From: Cinnamomum chago
Taxonomy: Eukaryota; Streptophyta; Magnoliopsida; Laurales; Lauraceae
Direction: 5' to 3'
Length of the DNA: 64,000 nucleotides
NCBI GenBank assembly: GCA_038049695.1
Contig: CP142452.1
Coordinates: 31,546,501 to 31,610,500 of the forward strand
Shown here: positions 29,714 to 41,934 of the stretch, piece by piece
How the letters are laid out: each line of letters opens with the position of its first letter
How positions within the stretch are numbered: position 1 is the stretch's first letter
Made by a program: the position numbers and the translations under genes
Notes under the pieces: model-generated
Told to the model about the DNA's origin: nothing
What the model saw: the letters and a program-made list of their open reading frames with translations, nothing else
The model's database searches: none

Positions 29714-32700
29714 AGTCTCCCAGTAAACGGAGCCCGTTTGCTTATTTTGGGCGCCCGGACTTTCGTTTTCTATGTTTTAAGCTAACGTTCTAACTTAAAC
29801 TTACGTTTCGACTGTACGTGCAATCCGGGATTTGGGATCTCGTGCCGTCAATTCCTGTAAGTCATGAATGACTAAGGGCCCGTGCCCGGCAATTTTCTAG
29901 GGCAATTGAGCCCGCTTTCTCATTTTGGGCGCTTGGAGACTCGTTTTCAAGGTTTTAAGCTAACGTTCTAACCTAAACCTAGCTTCCAACTGTGCGGGCA
30001 ATCCGGGATTCGGAATCTCATTCCTTCAGTTCCTGTGAGCTATGAATGACTAGGGTCCCGTGCCCGTCAAGTTTCACGGTCAACAGATCCTGTTTGGTCA
30101 TTTTGTGCCCCCGGAGGCTCGTTTTCTAGGTTTTAAGATAACGTTTTAACTTCAACCAACGTTCCAACTGTACGGGCAATCCGAGATTCGAATCTTGTTC
30201 CGTCAACTCCTGTAAGTCATTTATGACTAAGGGCCCGTGCCCGTCAAGTTTCGAGGGCAACGGAGCCCGTTTTCTCATTTTCGGCGCTCGTAGGCTCGTT
30301 TTATAGGGTTTAAGCTAACGTTTCAACTATACGGGCAATCCGGGATTTAGAATCTCGTTCTGTCAGTTCTTACAAGTCATGAATGAGTAGGGGCCCGTGG
30401 CTGTCAAGTATCACGGGCAACGGACCCCGTTTGCTGATTTTGTGCGCCCGGAGCTTCGTTTTCTAGGTTTTAAGCTAACGTTCTTACTTAAATCTACGTT
30501 CTAACTATACGGGCAATCCGGGACTCGTAATCTCGTTCCGTCAGTTCCTGTAAGTGATGAATGACTAGAGGCCCGTTTCGCCGAGTTTCAGGGGCAACGG
30601 AGCCCGTTTGCTCATTTTGGGCTAATGGAAGTTTGTTTTCTAGGTTTTAAGTTAACGATCTAACTTAAACCTACGTTTCATATGTACGGAAAATCCGGGA
30701 TTCGGAACCTCGTTCCGTCAGTTCTTGCAACTGATGAATGACTAGGTGTCCGTGCCCGTAAAGTTTCAAGGGCGACGGAGCCAGTTAGCTCATTTTGGGC
30801 GCTTGGAGGCTTATTTTCTAGGTTTAAGCTAACGTTCTAACTTTTAAACCTACGTTTCAACTGTACGGACCATCCGGAATTTAGAATCTCGATCTGTCAG
30901 TTCCTAAAAGTCATGAATGACTACGGGCCCGTGCCCGTCAAATTTCACGGGCAACGGACCCCGTTTGCTCATTAAGGGGCCCCGGAGGCTCGTTTTCTAG
31001 ATTTAAAGCTAACGTTCAAACTTAAACCTACGTTTCAACCGTACGGGAAATCCGGTAATCGAATTCTCGTTCTGTCAGTTCCTGCAAGTCGTGAATGACT
31101 AGGAGCCCGTGCCCGTCAAGTCTCCCATTAAACGGAGCCCGTTTGCTTATTTTGGGCGCCCGGACTTTCGTCTTCTAAGTTTTAAGCTAACGTTCTAACT
31201 TAAACTTACGTTTCGACTGTACGTGCAATCCGGGATTCGGGATCTCGTGCCTTCAATTCCTGTAAGTCATGAATGACTAGGGGCCCGTGCCCGGCAAGTT
31301 TATAGGGCAATGGAGCCCACTTTCTCATTTTGGGCGCTTGGAGGCTCGTTTTCAAGGTTTTAAGCTAACGTTCGAACCTAAACCTAGCTTCCAACTGTGC
31401 GGGCAATCCCGGGTTTGGGATCTCATTCCGTCAGTTCCTGTGAGCCATGAATGACTAGGGTCCCGTGCCCGTCAAGTTTCACGGTCAACAGATCCCGTTT
31501 GGTCATTTTGTGCCCCCGGAGGCTCGTTTTATAGGTTTTAAGATAACGTTTTAACTTCAACCAACGTTCCAACTGTACGGGCAATCCGAGATTCGGAATC
31601 TTGTTCCGTCAACTCCTGTAAGTCATTTATGACTTGGGGCCCGTGCCCGTCAAGTTTTATGGGCAACGGAGCCCGTTTTCTCATTTTGGCGCTCGTAGGC
31701 TCGTTTTATAGGGTTTAAGCTAATGTTCTAACCTAAACCTACGTTTCAACTATACGGGTAATCCGGGATTTAGAATCTCGTTCTGTCAGTTCTTACAAGT
31801 CATGAATGAGTAGGGGCCCGTGGCTGTCAAGTATCACGGGCAACGGACCCCGTTTGCTGATTTTGTGCGCCCGGAGGTTCGTTTTCTAGGTTTTAAGCTA
31901 ACGTTCTAATTTAAATCTACGTTCTAACTATACGGGCAATCCGGGACTCGTAATCTCGTTCCGTCAGTTCCTGTAAGTGATGAATGACTAGAGGCCCGTT
32001 TCGCCGAGTTTCAGGGGCAACGGAGCCCATTTGCTCATTTTGGGCTCATGGAAGTTTGTTTTCTAGGTTTTAAGTTAACGATCTAACTTAAACCTACGTT
32101 TCATATGTACGGAAAATCCGGGATTCGGAACCTCGTTCCGTCAGTTCTTGCATGTGATGAATGACTAGGTGTCCGTGCCCGTAAAGTTTCACCGGCGACG
32201 GAGTCAGTTAGCTCATTTTGGGCGCTTGGAGGCGTATTTTCTAGGTTTAAGCTAACGTTCTAACTTTTAAACCTACGTTTCAACTGTACGGACCATCCGG
32301 AATTTAGAATCTCGATCTATCAGTTCCTACAAGTCATGAATGACTACGGACCCGTGCCCGTCAAATTTCACGGGCAACGGACCCCGTTTGCTCATTAAGG
32401 GGCCCCGGAGGCTCGTTTTCTAGATTTAAAGCTAACGTTCTAACTTAAACCTCAGTTTCAACCGTACGGGAAATCCGGTAATCGAATTCTCGTTCTGTCA
32501 GTTCCTGCAAGTCGTGAATGACTAGGAGCCCGTGCCCGTCAAGTCTCCCAGGCAACGGAGCCCGTTTGCTTATTTTGGGCGCCCGGACTTTCGTTTTCTA
32601 TGTTTTAAGCTAACGTTCTAACTTAAACTTACGTTTCGACTGTACGTGCAATCCGGGATTCGGGATCTCGTGCCGTCAATTCCTGTAAGTCATGAATGAC

Positions 32701-33786
32701 TAGGGGCCCGTGCCCGGCAAGTTTCTAGGGCAATGGAGCCCGCTTTCTCACTTTGGGCGCTTGGAGGCTCGTTTTCAAGGTTTTAAGCTAACGTTCTAAC
32801 CTAAACCTAGCTTCCAACTGTGCGGGCAATCCGGGATTCGGAATCTCATTCCGTCAGTTCCTGTGAGCCATGAATGACTAGGGTCCCGTGCCCGTCAAGT
32901 TTCACGGTCAACAGATCCCGTTTGGTCATTTTGTGCCCCCGGAGGCTCATTTTCTAGTTTTTAAGATAATGTTTTAACTTCAACCAACATTCCAACTGTA
33001 CGGGCAATCCGAGATTCGGAATCTTTTTCGTCAACTCCTGTAAGTCATTTATGACTAGGGGCCCATGCCCGTCAAGTTTCGAGGGCAACGGAGCCTGTTT
33101 TCCCATTTTGGGCGCTCGTAGGCTCGTTTTATAGGGTTTAAGCTAATGTTCTAACTTAAATCTACGTTCTAACTGTACGGGCAATCCGAGACTCGTAATC
33201 TCGTTCCGTCAGTTCCTGTAAGTCATGAATGACTAGAGGCCCGTTTCGCCGAGTTTCAGGGGCAACGGAGCCCGTTTGCTCATTTTGGGCTCATGGAGGT
33301 TTGTTTTCTAGGTTTTAAGTTAACGATCTAACTTAAACCTACGTTTCATATGTACGGAAAATCCGGGATTCGGAACCTCGTTCCGTCAGTTCTTGCAAGT
33401 GATGAATGACTAGGTGTCCGTGCCCTTAAAGTTTCACGGGCGACGGAGCCAGTTAGCTCATTTTGGGCGCTTGGAGGCTTATTTTCTAGGTTTAAGCTAA
33501 CGTTCTAACTTTTAAACCTACGTTTCAACTATACGGACTATCTGGAATTTAGAATCTCGATCTGTCAGTTCCTACAAGTCATTAATGACTACGGACCCGT
33601 GCCCGTCAAATTTCACGGGCAACGGAGCCCGTTTGCTCATTAAGGGGCCCCGGAGGCTCGTTTTCTAGATTTAAAGCTAACGTTCTAACTTAAACCTACG
33701 TTTCAACCGTACGAGAAGTCCGGTAAACGAATTCTCGTTCTGTCAGTTCCTGCAAGTCGTGAATGACTAGGAGCCCGTGCCCGTCA
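29714..33786 (+). repeat. HOR unit U8, 23 monomers, 4073 bp (beta sublineage)
   Basis: Block I 29714-31118, block IIb 31119-32541, block III 32542-33786. Carries the same beta marks as U7 at every place checked, including the 1-bp deletion in monomer D of block II. U7 and U8 look like a very recent tandem duplication. I saw no clear difference between them, but a base-by-base alignment was not done. Confidence 0.95.
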
Positions 33787-36700
33787 AGTCTCCCAGTAAA
33801 CGGAGCCCGTTTGCTTATTTTGGGCGCCCGGACTTTCGTTTTCTATGTTTTAAGCTAACGTTCTAACTTAAACTTACGTTTCGACTGTACGTGCAATCCG
33901 GGATTTGGGATCTCGTGCCGTCAATTCCTGTAAGTCATGAATGACTAAGGGCCCGTGCCCGGCAATTTTCTAGGGCAATTGAGCCCGCTTTCTCATTTTG
34001 GGCGCTTGGAGGCTCGTTTTCAAGGTTTTAAGCTAACGTTCTAACCTAAACCTAGCTTCCAACTGTGCGGGCAATCCGGGATTCGGAATCTCATTCCGTC
34101 AGTTCCTGTGAGCCATGAATGACTAGGGTCCCGTGCCCGTCAAGTTTCACGGTCAACAGATCCCGTTTGGTCATTTTGTGCCCCCGGAGGCTCGTTTTCT
34201 AGGTTTTAAGATAACGTTTTAACTTCAACCAACGTTCCAACTGTACGGGCAATCCGAGATTCGAATCTTGTTCCGTCAACTCCTGTAAGTCATTTATGAC
34301 TAAGGGCCCGTGCCCGTCAAGTTTCGAGGGCAACGGAGCCCGTTTTCTCATATTCGGCGCTCGTAGGCTCGTTTTATAGGGTTTAAGCTAACGTTTCAAC
34401 TATACGGGCAATCCGGGATTTAGAATCTCGTTCTGTCAGTTCTTACAAGTCATGAATGAGTAGGGGCCCGTGGCTGTCAAGTATCACGGGCAACGGACCC
34501 CGTTTGCTGATTTTGTGCGCCCGGAGGTTCGTTTTCTAGGTTTTAAGCTAACGTTCTTACTTAAATCTACGTTCTAACTATACGGGCAATCCGGGACTCG
34601 TAATCTCGTTCCGTCAGTTCCTGTAAGTGATGAATGACTAGAGGCCCGTTTCGCCGAGTTTCAGGGGCAACGGAGCCCGTTTGCTCATTTTGGGCTAATG
34701 GAAGTTTGTTTTTTAGGTTTTAAGTTAACGATCTAACTTAAACCTACGTTTCATATGTACGGAAAATCCGGGATTCGGAACCTCGTTCCGTCAGTTCTTG
34801 CAACTGATGAATGACTAGGTGTCCGTGCCCGTAAAGTTTCACGGGCGACGGAGCCAGTTAGCTCATTTTGGGCGCTTGGAGGCTTATTTTCTAGGTTTAA
34901 GCTAACGTTCTAACTTTTAAACCTACGTTTCAACTGTACGGACCATCCGGAATTTAGAATCTCGATCTGTCAGTTCCTAAAAGTCATGAATGACTACGGA
35001 CCCGTGCCCGTCAAATTTCACGGGCAACGGACCCCGTTTGCTCATTAAGGGGCCCCGGAGGCTCGTTTTTTAGATTTAAAGCTAACGTTCAAACTGAAAC
35101 CTACGTTTCAACCGTACGGGAAATCCGGTAATCGAATTCTCGTTCTGTCAGTTCCTGCAAGTCGTGAATGACTAGGAGCCCGTGCCCGTCAAGTCTCCCA
35201 TTAAACGGAGCCCGTTTGCTTATTTTGGGCGCCCGGACTTTCGTTTTCTAAGTTTTAAGCTAACGTTCTAACTTAAACTTACGTTTCGACTGTACGTGCA
35301 ATCCGGGATTCGGGATCTCGTGCCTTCAATTCCTGTAAGTCATGAATGACTAGGGGCCCGTGCCCGGCAAGTTTATAGGGCAATGGAGCCCGCTTTCTCA
35401 TTTTGGGCGCTTGGAGGCTCGTTTTCAAGGTTTTAAGCTAACGTTCGAACCTAAACCTAGCTTCCAACTGTGCGGGCAATCCAGGATTCGGAATCTCATT
35501 CCGTCAGTTCCTGTGAGCCATGAATGACTAGGGTCCCGTGCCCGTCAAGTTTCACGGTCAACAGATCCCGTTTGGTCATTTTGTGCCCCCGGAGGCTCGT
35601 TTTATAGGTTTTAAGATAACGTTTTAACTTCAACCAACGTTCCAACTGTACGGGCAATCCGAGATTCGGAATCTTGTTCCGTCAACTCCTGTAAGTCATT
35701 TATGACTTGGGGCCCGTGCCCGTCAAGTTTTAAGGGCAACGGAGCCCGTTTTCTCATTTTGGGCGCTCGTAGGCTCGTTTTATAGGGTTTAAGCTAATGT
35801 TCTAACCTAAACCTACGTTTCAACTATACGGGTAATCCGGGATTTAGAATCTCGTTCTGTCAGTTCTTACAAGTCATGAATGAGTAGGGGCCCGTGGCTG
35901 TCAAGTATCACGGGCAACGGACCCCGTTTGCTGATTTTGTGCGCCCGGAGGTTCGTTTTCTAGGTTTTAAGCTAACGTTCTAATTTAAATCTACGTTCTA
36001 ACTATACGGGCAATCCGGGACTCGTAATCTCGTTCCGTCAGTTCCTGTAAGTGATGAATGACTAGAGGCCCGTTTCGCCGAGTTTCAGGGGCAACGGAGC
36101 CCGTTTGCTCATTTTGGGCTCATGGAAGTTTGTTTTCTAGGTTTTAAGTTAACGATCTAACTTAAACCTACGTTTCATATGTACGGAAAATCCGGGATTC
36201 GGAACCTCGTTCCGTCAGTTCTTGCATGTGATGAATGACTAGGTGTCCGTGCCCGTAAAGTTTCACGGGCGACGGAGTCAGTTAGCTCATTTTGGGCGCT
36301 TGGAGGCGTATTTTCTAGGTTTAAGCTAACGTTCTAACTTTTAAACCTACGTTTCAACTGTACGGACCATCCGGAATTTAGAATCTCGATCTGTCAGTTC
36401 CTACAAGTCATGAATGACTACGGACCCGTGCCCGTCAAATTTCACGGGCAACGGACCCCGTTTGCTCATTAAGGGGCCCCGGAGGCTCGTTTTCTAGATT
36501 TAAAGCTAACGTTCTAACTTAAACCTCAGTTTCAACCGTACGGGAAATCCGGTAATCGAATTCTCGTTCTGTCAGTTCCTGCAAGTCGTGAATGACTAGG
36601 AGCCCGTGCCCGTCAAGTCTCCCAGGCAACGGAGCCCGTTTGCTTATTTTGGGCGCCCGGACTTTCGTTTTCTATGTTTTAAGCTAACGTTCTAACTTAA

Positions 36701-37860
36701 ACTTACGTTTCGACTGTACGTGCAATCCGGGATTCGGGATCTCGTGCCGTCAATTCCTGTAAGTCATGAATGACTAGGGGCCCGTGCCCGGCAAGTTTCT
36801 AGGGCAATGGAGCCCGCTTTCTCACTTTGGGCGCTTGGAGGCTCGTTTTCAAGGTTTTAAGCTAACGTTCTAACCTAAACCTAGCTTCCAACTGTGCGGG
36901 CAATCCGGGATTCGGAATCTCATTCCGTCAGTTCCTGTGAGCCATGAATGACTAGGGTCCCGTGCCCGTCAAGTTTCACGGTCAACAGATCCCGTTTGGT
37001 CATTTTGTGCCCCCGGAGGCTCATTTTCTAGTTTTTAAGATAATGTTTTAACTTCAACCAACATTCCAACTGTACGGGCAATCCGAGATTCGGAATCTTT
37101 TTCGTCAACTCCTGTAAGTCATTTATGACTAGGGGCCCATGCCCGTCAAGTTTCGAGGGCAACGGAGCCTGTTTTCCCATTTTGGGCGCTCGTAGGCTCG
37201 TTTTATAGGGTTTAAGCTAATGTTCTAACTTAAATCTACGTTCTAACTGTACGGGCAATCCGAGACTCGTAATCTCGTTCCGTCAGTTCCTGTAAGTCAT
37301 GAATGACTAGAGGCCCGTTTCGCCGAGTTTCAGGGGCAACGGAGCCCGTTTGCTCATTTTGGGCTCATGGAGGTTTGTTTTCTAGGTTTTAAGTTAACGA
37401 TCTAACTTAAACCTACGTTTCATATGTACGGAAAATCCGGGATTCGGAACCTCGTTCCGTCAGTTCTTGCAAGTGATGAATGACTAGGTGTCCGTGCCCT
37501 TAAAGTTTCACGGGCGACGGAGCCAGTTAGCTCATTTTGGGCGCTTGGAGGCTTATTTTCTAGGTTTAAGCTAACGTTCTAACTTTTAAACCTACGTTTC
37601 AACTGTACGGACTATCTGGAATTTAGAATCTCGATCTGTCAGTTCCTACAAGTCATTAATGACTACGGACCCGTGCCCGTCAAATTTCACGGGCAACGGA
37701 GCCCGTTTGCTCATTAAGGGGCCCCGGAGGCTCGTTTTCTAGATTTAAAGCTAACGTTCTAACTTAAACCTACGTTTCAACCGTACGAGAAGTCCGGTAA
37801 ACGAATTCTCGTTCTGTCAGTTCCTGCAAGTCGTGAATGACTAGGAGCCCGTGCCCGTCA
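33787..37860 (+). repeat. HOR unit U9, 23 monomers, 4074 bp (alpha sublineage)
   Basis: Block I 33787-35191, block II 35192-36615, block III 36616-37860. Alpha marks return (catattcggcg, ttttataggtttt with gacttgggg, gagtcagtt, cctcagtttc; block III ctgtacggactatctgg as in U5). Private changes noticed are gttttttaggttttaag near 34709, gttttttagattt near 35065 and caaactgaaacc near 35090. Confidence 0.95.
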
Positions 37861-40800
37861 AGTCTCCCAGTAAACGGAGCCCGTTTGCTTATTTTGGGCG
37901 CCCGGACTTTCGTTTTCTATGTTTTAAGCTAACGTTCTAACTTAAACTTACGTTTCGACTGTACGTGCAATCCGGGATTTGGGATCTAGTGCCGTCAATT
38001 CCTGTAAGTCATGAATGACTAAGGGCCCGTGCCCGGCAATTTTCTAGGGCAATTGAGCCCGCTTTCTCATTTTGGGCGCTTGGAGGCTCGTTTTCAAGGT
38101 TTTAAGCTAACGTTCTAACCTAAACCTAGCTTCCAACTGTGCGGGCAATCCGGGATTCGGAATCTCATTCCGTCAGTTCCTGTGAGCCATGAATGACTAG
38201 GGTCCCGTGCCCGTCAAGTTTCACGGTCAACAGATCCCGTTTGGTCATTTTGTGCCCCCGGAGGCTCGTTTTCTAGGTTTTAAGATAACGTTTTAACTTC
38301 AACCAACGTTCCAACTGTACGGGCAATCCGAGATTCGAATCTTGTTCCGTCAACTCCTGTAAGTCATTTATGACTAAGGGCCCGTGCCCGTCAAGTTTCG
38401 AGGGCAACGGAGCCCGTTTTCTCATATTCGGCGCTCGTAGGCTCGTTTTATAGGGTTTAAGCTAACGTTTCAACTATACGGGCAATCCGGGATTTAGAAT
38501 CTCGTTCTGTCAGTTCTTACAAGTCATGAATGAGTAGGGGCCCGTGGCTGTCAAGTATCACGGGCAACGGACCCCGTTTGCTGATTTTGTGCGCCCGGAG
38601 GTTCGTTTTCTAGGTTTTAAGCTAACGTTCTTACTTAAATCTACGTTCTAACTATACGGGCAATCCGGGACTCGTAATCTCGTTCCGTCAGTTCCTGTAA
38701 GTGATGAATGACTAGAGGCCCGTTTCGCCGAGTTTCAGGGGCAACGGAGCCCGTTTGCTCATTTTGGGCTAATGGAAGTTTGTTTTCTAGGTTTTAAGTT
38801 AACGATCTAACTTAAACCTACGTTTCATATGTACGGAAAATCCGGGATTCGGAACCTCGTTCCGTCAGTTCTTGCAACTGATGAATGACTAGGTGTCCGT
38901 GCCCGTAAAGTTTCACGGGCGACGGAGCCAGTTAGCTCATTTTGGGCGCTTGGAGGCTTATTTTCTAGGTTTAAGCTAACGTTCTAACTTTTAAACCTAC
39001 GTTTCAACTGTACGGACCATCCGGAATTTAGAATCTCGCTCTGTCAGTTCCTAAAAGTCATGAATGACTACGGACCCGTGCCCGTCAAATTTCACGGGCA
39101 ACGGACCCCGTTTGCTCATTAAGGGGCCCCGGAGGCTCGTTTTCTAGATTTAAAGCTAACGTTCAAACTTAAACCTACGTTTCAACCGTACGGGAAATCC
39201 GGTAATCGAATTCTCGTTCTGTCAGTTCCTGCAAGTCGTGAATGACTAGGAGCCCGTGCCCGTCAAGTCTCCCATTAAACGGAGCCCGTTTGCTTATTTT
39301 GGGCGCCCGGACTTTCGTTTTCTAAGTTTTAAGCTAACGTTCTAACTTAAACTTACGTTTCGACTGTACGTGCAATCCGGGATTCGGGATCTCGTGCCTT
39401 CAATTCCTGTAAGTCATGAATGACTAGGGGCCCGTGCCCGGCAAGTTTATAGGGCAATGGAGCCCGCTTTCTCATTTTGGGCGCTTGGAGGCTCGTTTTC
39501 AAGGTTTTAAGCTAACGTTCGAACCTAAACCTAGCTTCCAACTGTGCGGGCAATCCAGGATTCGGAATCTCATTCCGTCAGTTCCTGTGAGCCATGAATG
39601 ACTAGGGTCCCGTGCCCGTCAAGTTTCACGGTCAACAGATCCCGTTTGGTCATTTTGTGCCCCCGGAGGCTCGTTTTATAGGTTTTAAGATAACGTTTTA
39701 ACTTCAACCAACGTTCCAACTGTACGGGCAATCCGAGATTCGGAATCTTGTTCCGTCAACTCCTGTAAGTCATTTATGACTTGGGGCCCGTGCCCGTCAA
39801 GTTTTAAGGGCAACGGAGCCCGTTTTCTCATTTTGGGCGCTCGTAGGCTCGTTTTATAGGGTTTAAGCTAATGTTCTAACCTAAACCTACGTTTCAACTA
39901 TACGGGTAATCCGGGATTTAGAATCTCGTTCTGTCAGTTCTTACAAGTCATGAATGAGTAGGGGCCCGTGGCTGTCAAGTATCACGGGCAACGGACCCCG
40001 TTTGCTGATTTTGTGCGCCCGGAGGTTCGTTTTCTAGGTTTTAAGCTAACGTTCTAATTTAAATCTACGTTCTAACTATACGGGCAATCCGGGACTCGTA
40101 ATCTCGTTCCGTCAGTTCCTGTAAGTGATGAATGACTAGAGGCCCGTTTCGCCGAGTTTCAGGGGCAACGGAGCCCGTTTGCTCATTTTGGGCTCATGGA
40201 AGTTTGTTTTCTAGGTTTTAAGTTAACGATCTAACTTAAACCTACGTTTCATATGTACGGAAAATCCGGGATTCGGAACCTCGTTCCGTCAGTTCTTGCA
40301 TGTGATGAATGACTAGGTGTCCGTGCCCGTAAAGTTTCACGGGCGACGGAGTCAGTTAGCTCATTTTGGGCGCTTGGAGGCGTATTTTCTAGGTTTAAGC
40401 TAACGTTCTAACTTTTAAACCTACGTTTCAACTGTACGGACCATCCGGAATTTAGAATCTCGATCTGTCAGTTCCTACAAGTCATGAATGACTACGGACC
40501 CGTGCCCGTCAAATTTCACGGGCAACGGACCCCGTTTGCTCATTAAGGGGCCCCGGAGGCTCGTTTTCTAGATTTAAAGCTAACGTTCTAACTTAAACCT
40601 CAGTTTCAACCGTACGGGAAATCCGGTAATCGAATTCTCGTTCTGTCAGTTCCTGCAAGTCGTGAATGACTAGGAGCCCGTGCCCGTCAAGTCTCCCAGG
40701 CAACGGAGCCCGTTTGCTTATTTTGGGCGCCCGGACTTTCGTTTTCTATGTTTTAAGCTAACGTTCTAACTTAAACTTACGTTTCGACTGTACGTGCAAT

Positions 40801-41934
40801 CCGGGATTCGGGATCTCGTGCCGTCAATTCCTGTAAGTCATGAATGACTAGGGGCCCGTGCCCGGCAAGTTTCTAGGGCAATGGAGCCCGCTTTCTCACT
40901 TTGGGCGCTTGGAGGCTCGTTTTCAAGGTTTTAAGCTAACGTTCTAACCTAAACCTAGCTTCCAACTGTGCGGGCAATCCGGGATTCGGAATCTCATTCC
41001 GTCAGTTCCTGTGAGCCATGAATGACTAGGGTCCCGTGCCCGTCAAGTTTCACGGTCAACAGATCCCGTTTGGTCATTTTGTGCCCCCGGAGGCTCATTT
41101 TCTAGTTTTTAAGATAATGTTTTAACTTCAACCAACATTCCAACTGTACGGGCAATCCGAGATTCGGAATCTTTTTCGTCAACTCCTGTAAGTCATTTAT
41201 GACTAGGGGCCCATGCCCGTCAAGTTTCGAGGGCAACGGAGCCTGTTTTCCCATTTTGGGCGCTCGTAGGCTCGTTTTATAGGGTTTAAGCTAATGTTCT
41301 AACTTAAATCTACGTTCTAACTGTACGGGCAATCCGAGACTCGTAATCTCGTTCCGTCAGTTCCTGTAAGTCATGAATGACTAGAGGCCCGTTTCGCCGA
41401 GTTTCAGGGGCAACGGAGCCCGTTTGCTCATTTTGGGCTCATGGAGGTTTGTTTTCTAGGTTTTAAGTTAACGATCTAACTTAAACCTACGTTTCATATG
41501 TACGGAAAATCCGGGATTCGGAACCTCGTTCCGTCAGTTCTTGCAAGTGATGAATGACTAGGTGTCCGTGCCCTTAAAGTTTCACGGGCGACGGAGCCAG
41601 TTAGCTCATTTTGGGCGCTTGGAGGCTTATTTTCTAGGTTTAAGCTAACGTTCTAACTTTTAAACCTACGTTTCAACTGTACGGACTATCTGGAATTTAG
41701 AATCTCGATCTGTCAGTTCCTACAAGTCATTAATGACTACGGACCCGTGCCCGTCAAATTTCACGGGCAACGGAGCCCGTTTGCTCATTAAGGGGCCCCG
41801 GAGGCTCGTTTTCTAGATTTAAAGCTAACGTTCTAACTTAAACCTACGTTTCAACCGTACGAGAAGTCCGGTAAACGAATTCTCGTTCTGTCAGTTCCTG
41901 CAAGTCGTGAATGACTAGGAGCCCGTGCCCGTCA
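37861..41934 (+). repeat. HOR unit U10, 23 monomers, 4074 bp (alpha sublineage)
   Basis: Block I 37861-39265, block II 39266-40689, block III 40690-41934. Block I carries gggatctagtgcc (near 37981) and gaatctcgctctgtc (c at 39039). Both are shared with block I of the next unit, which suggests that U10 and the first part of U11 share recent ancestry. Confidence 0.95.
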
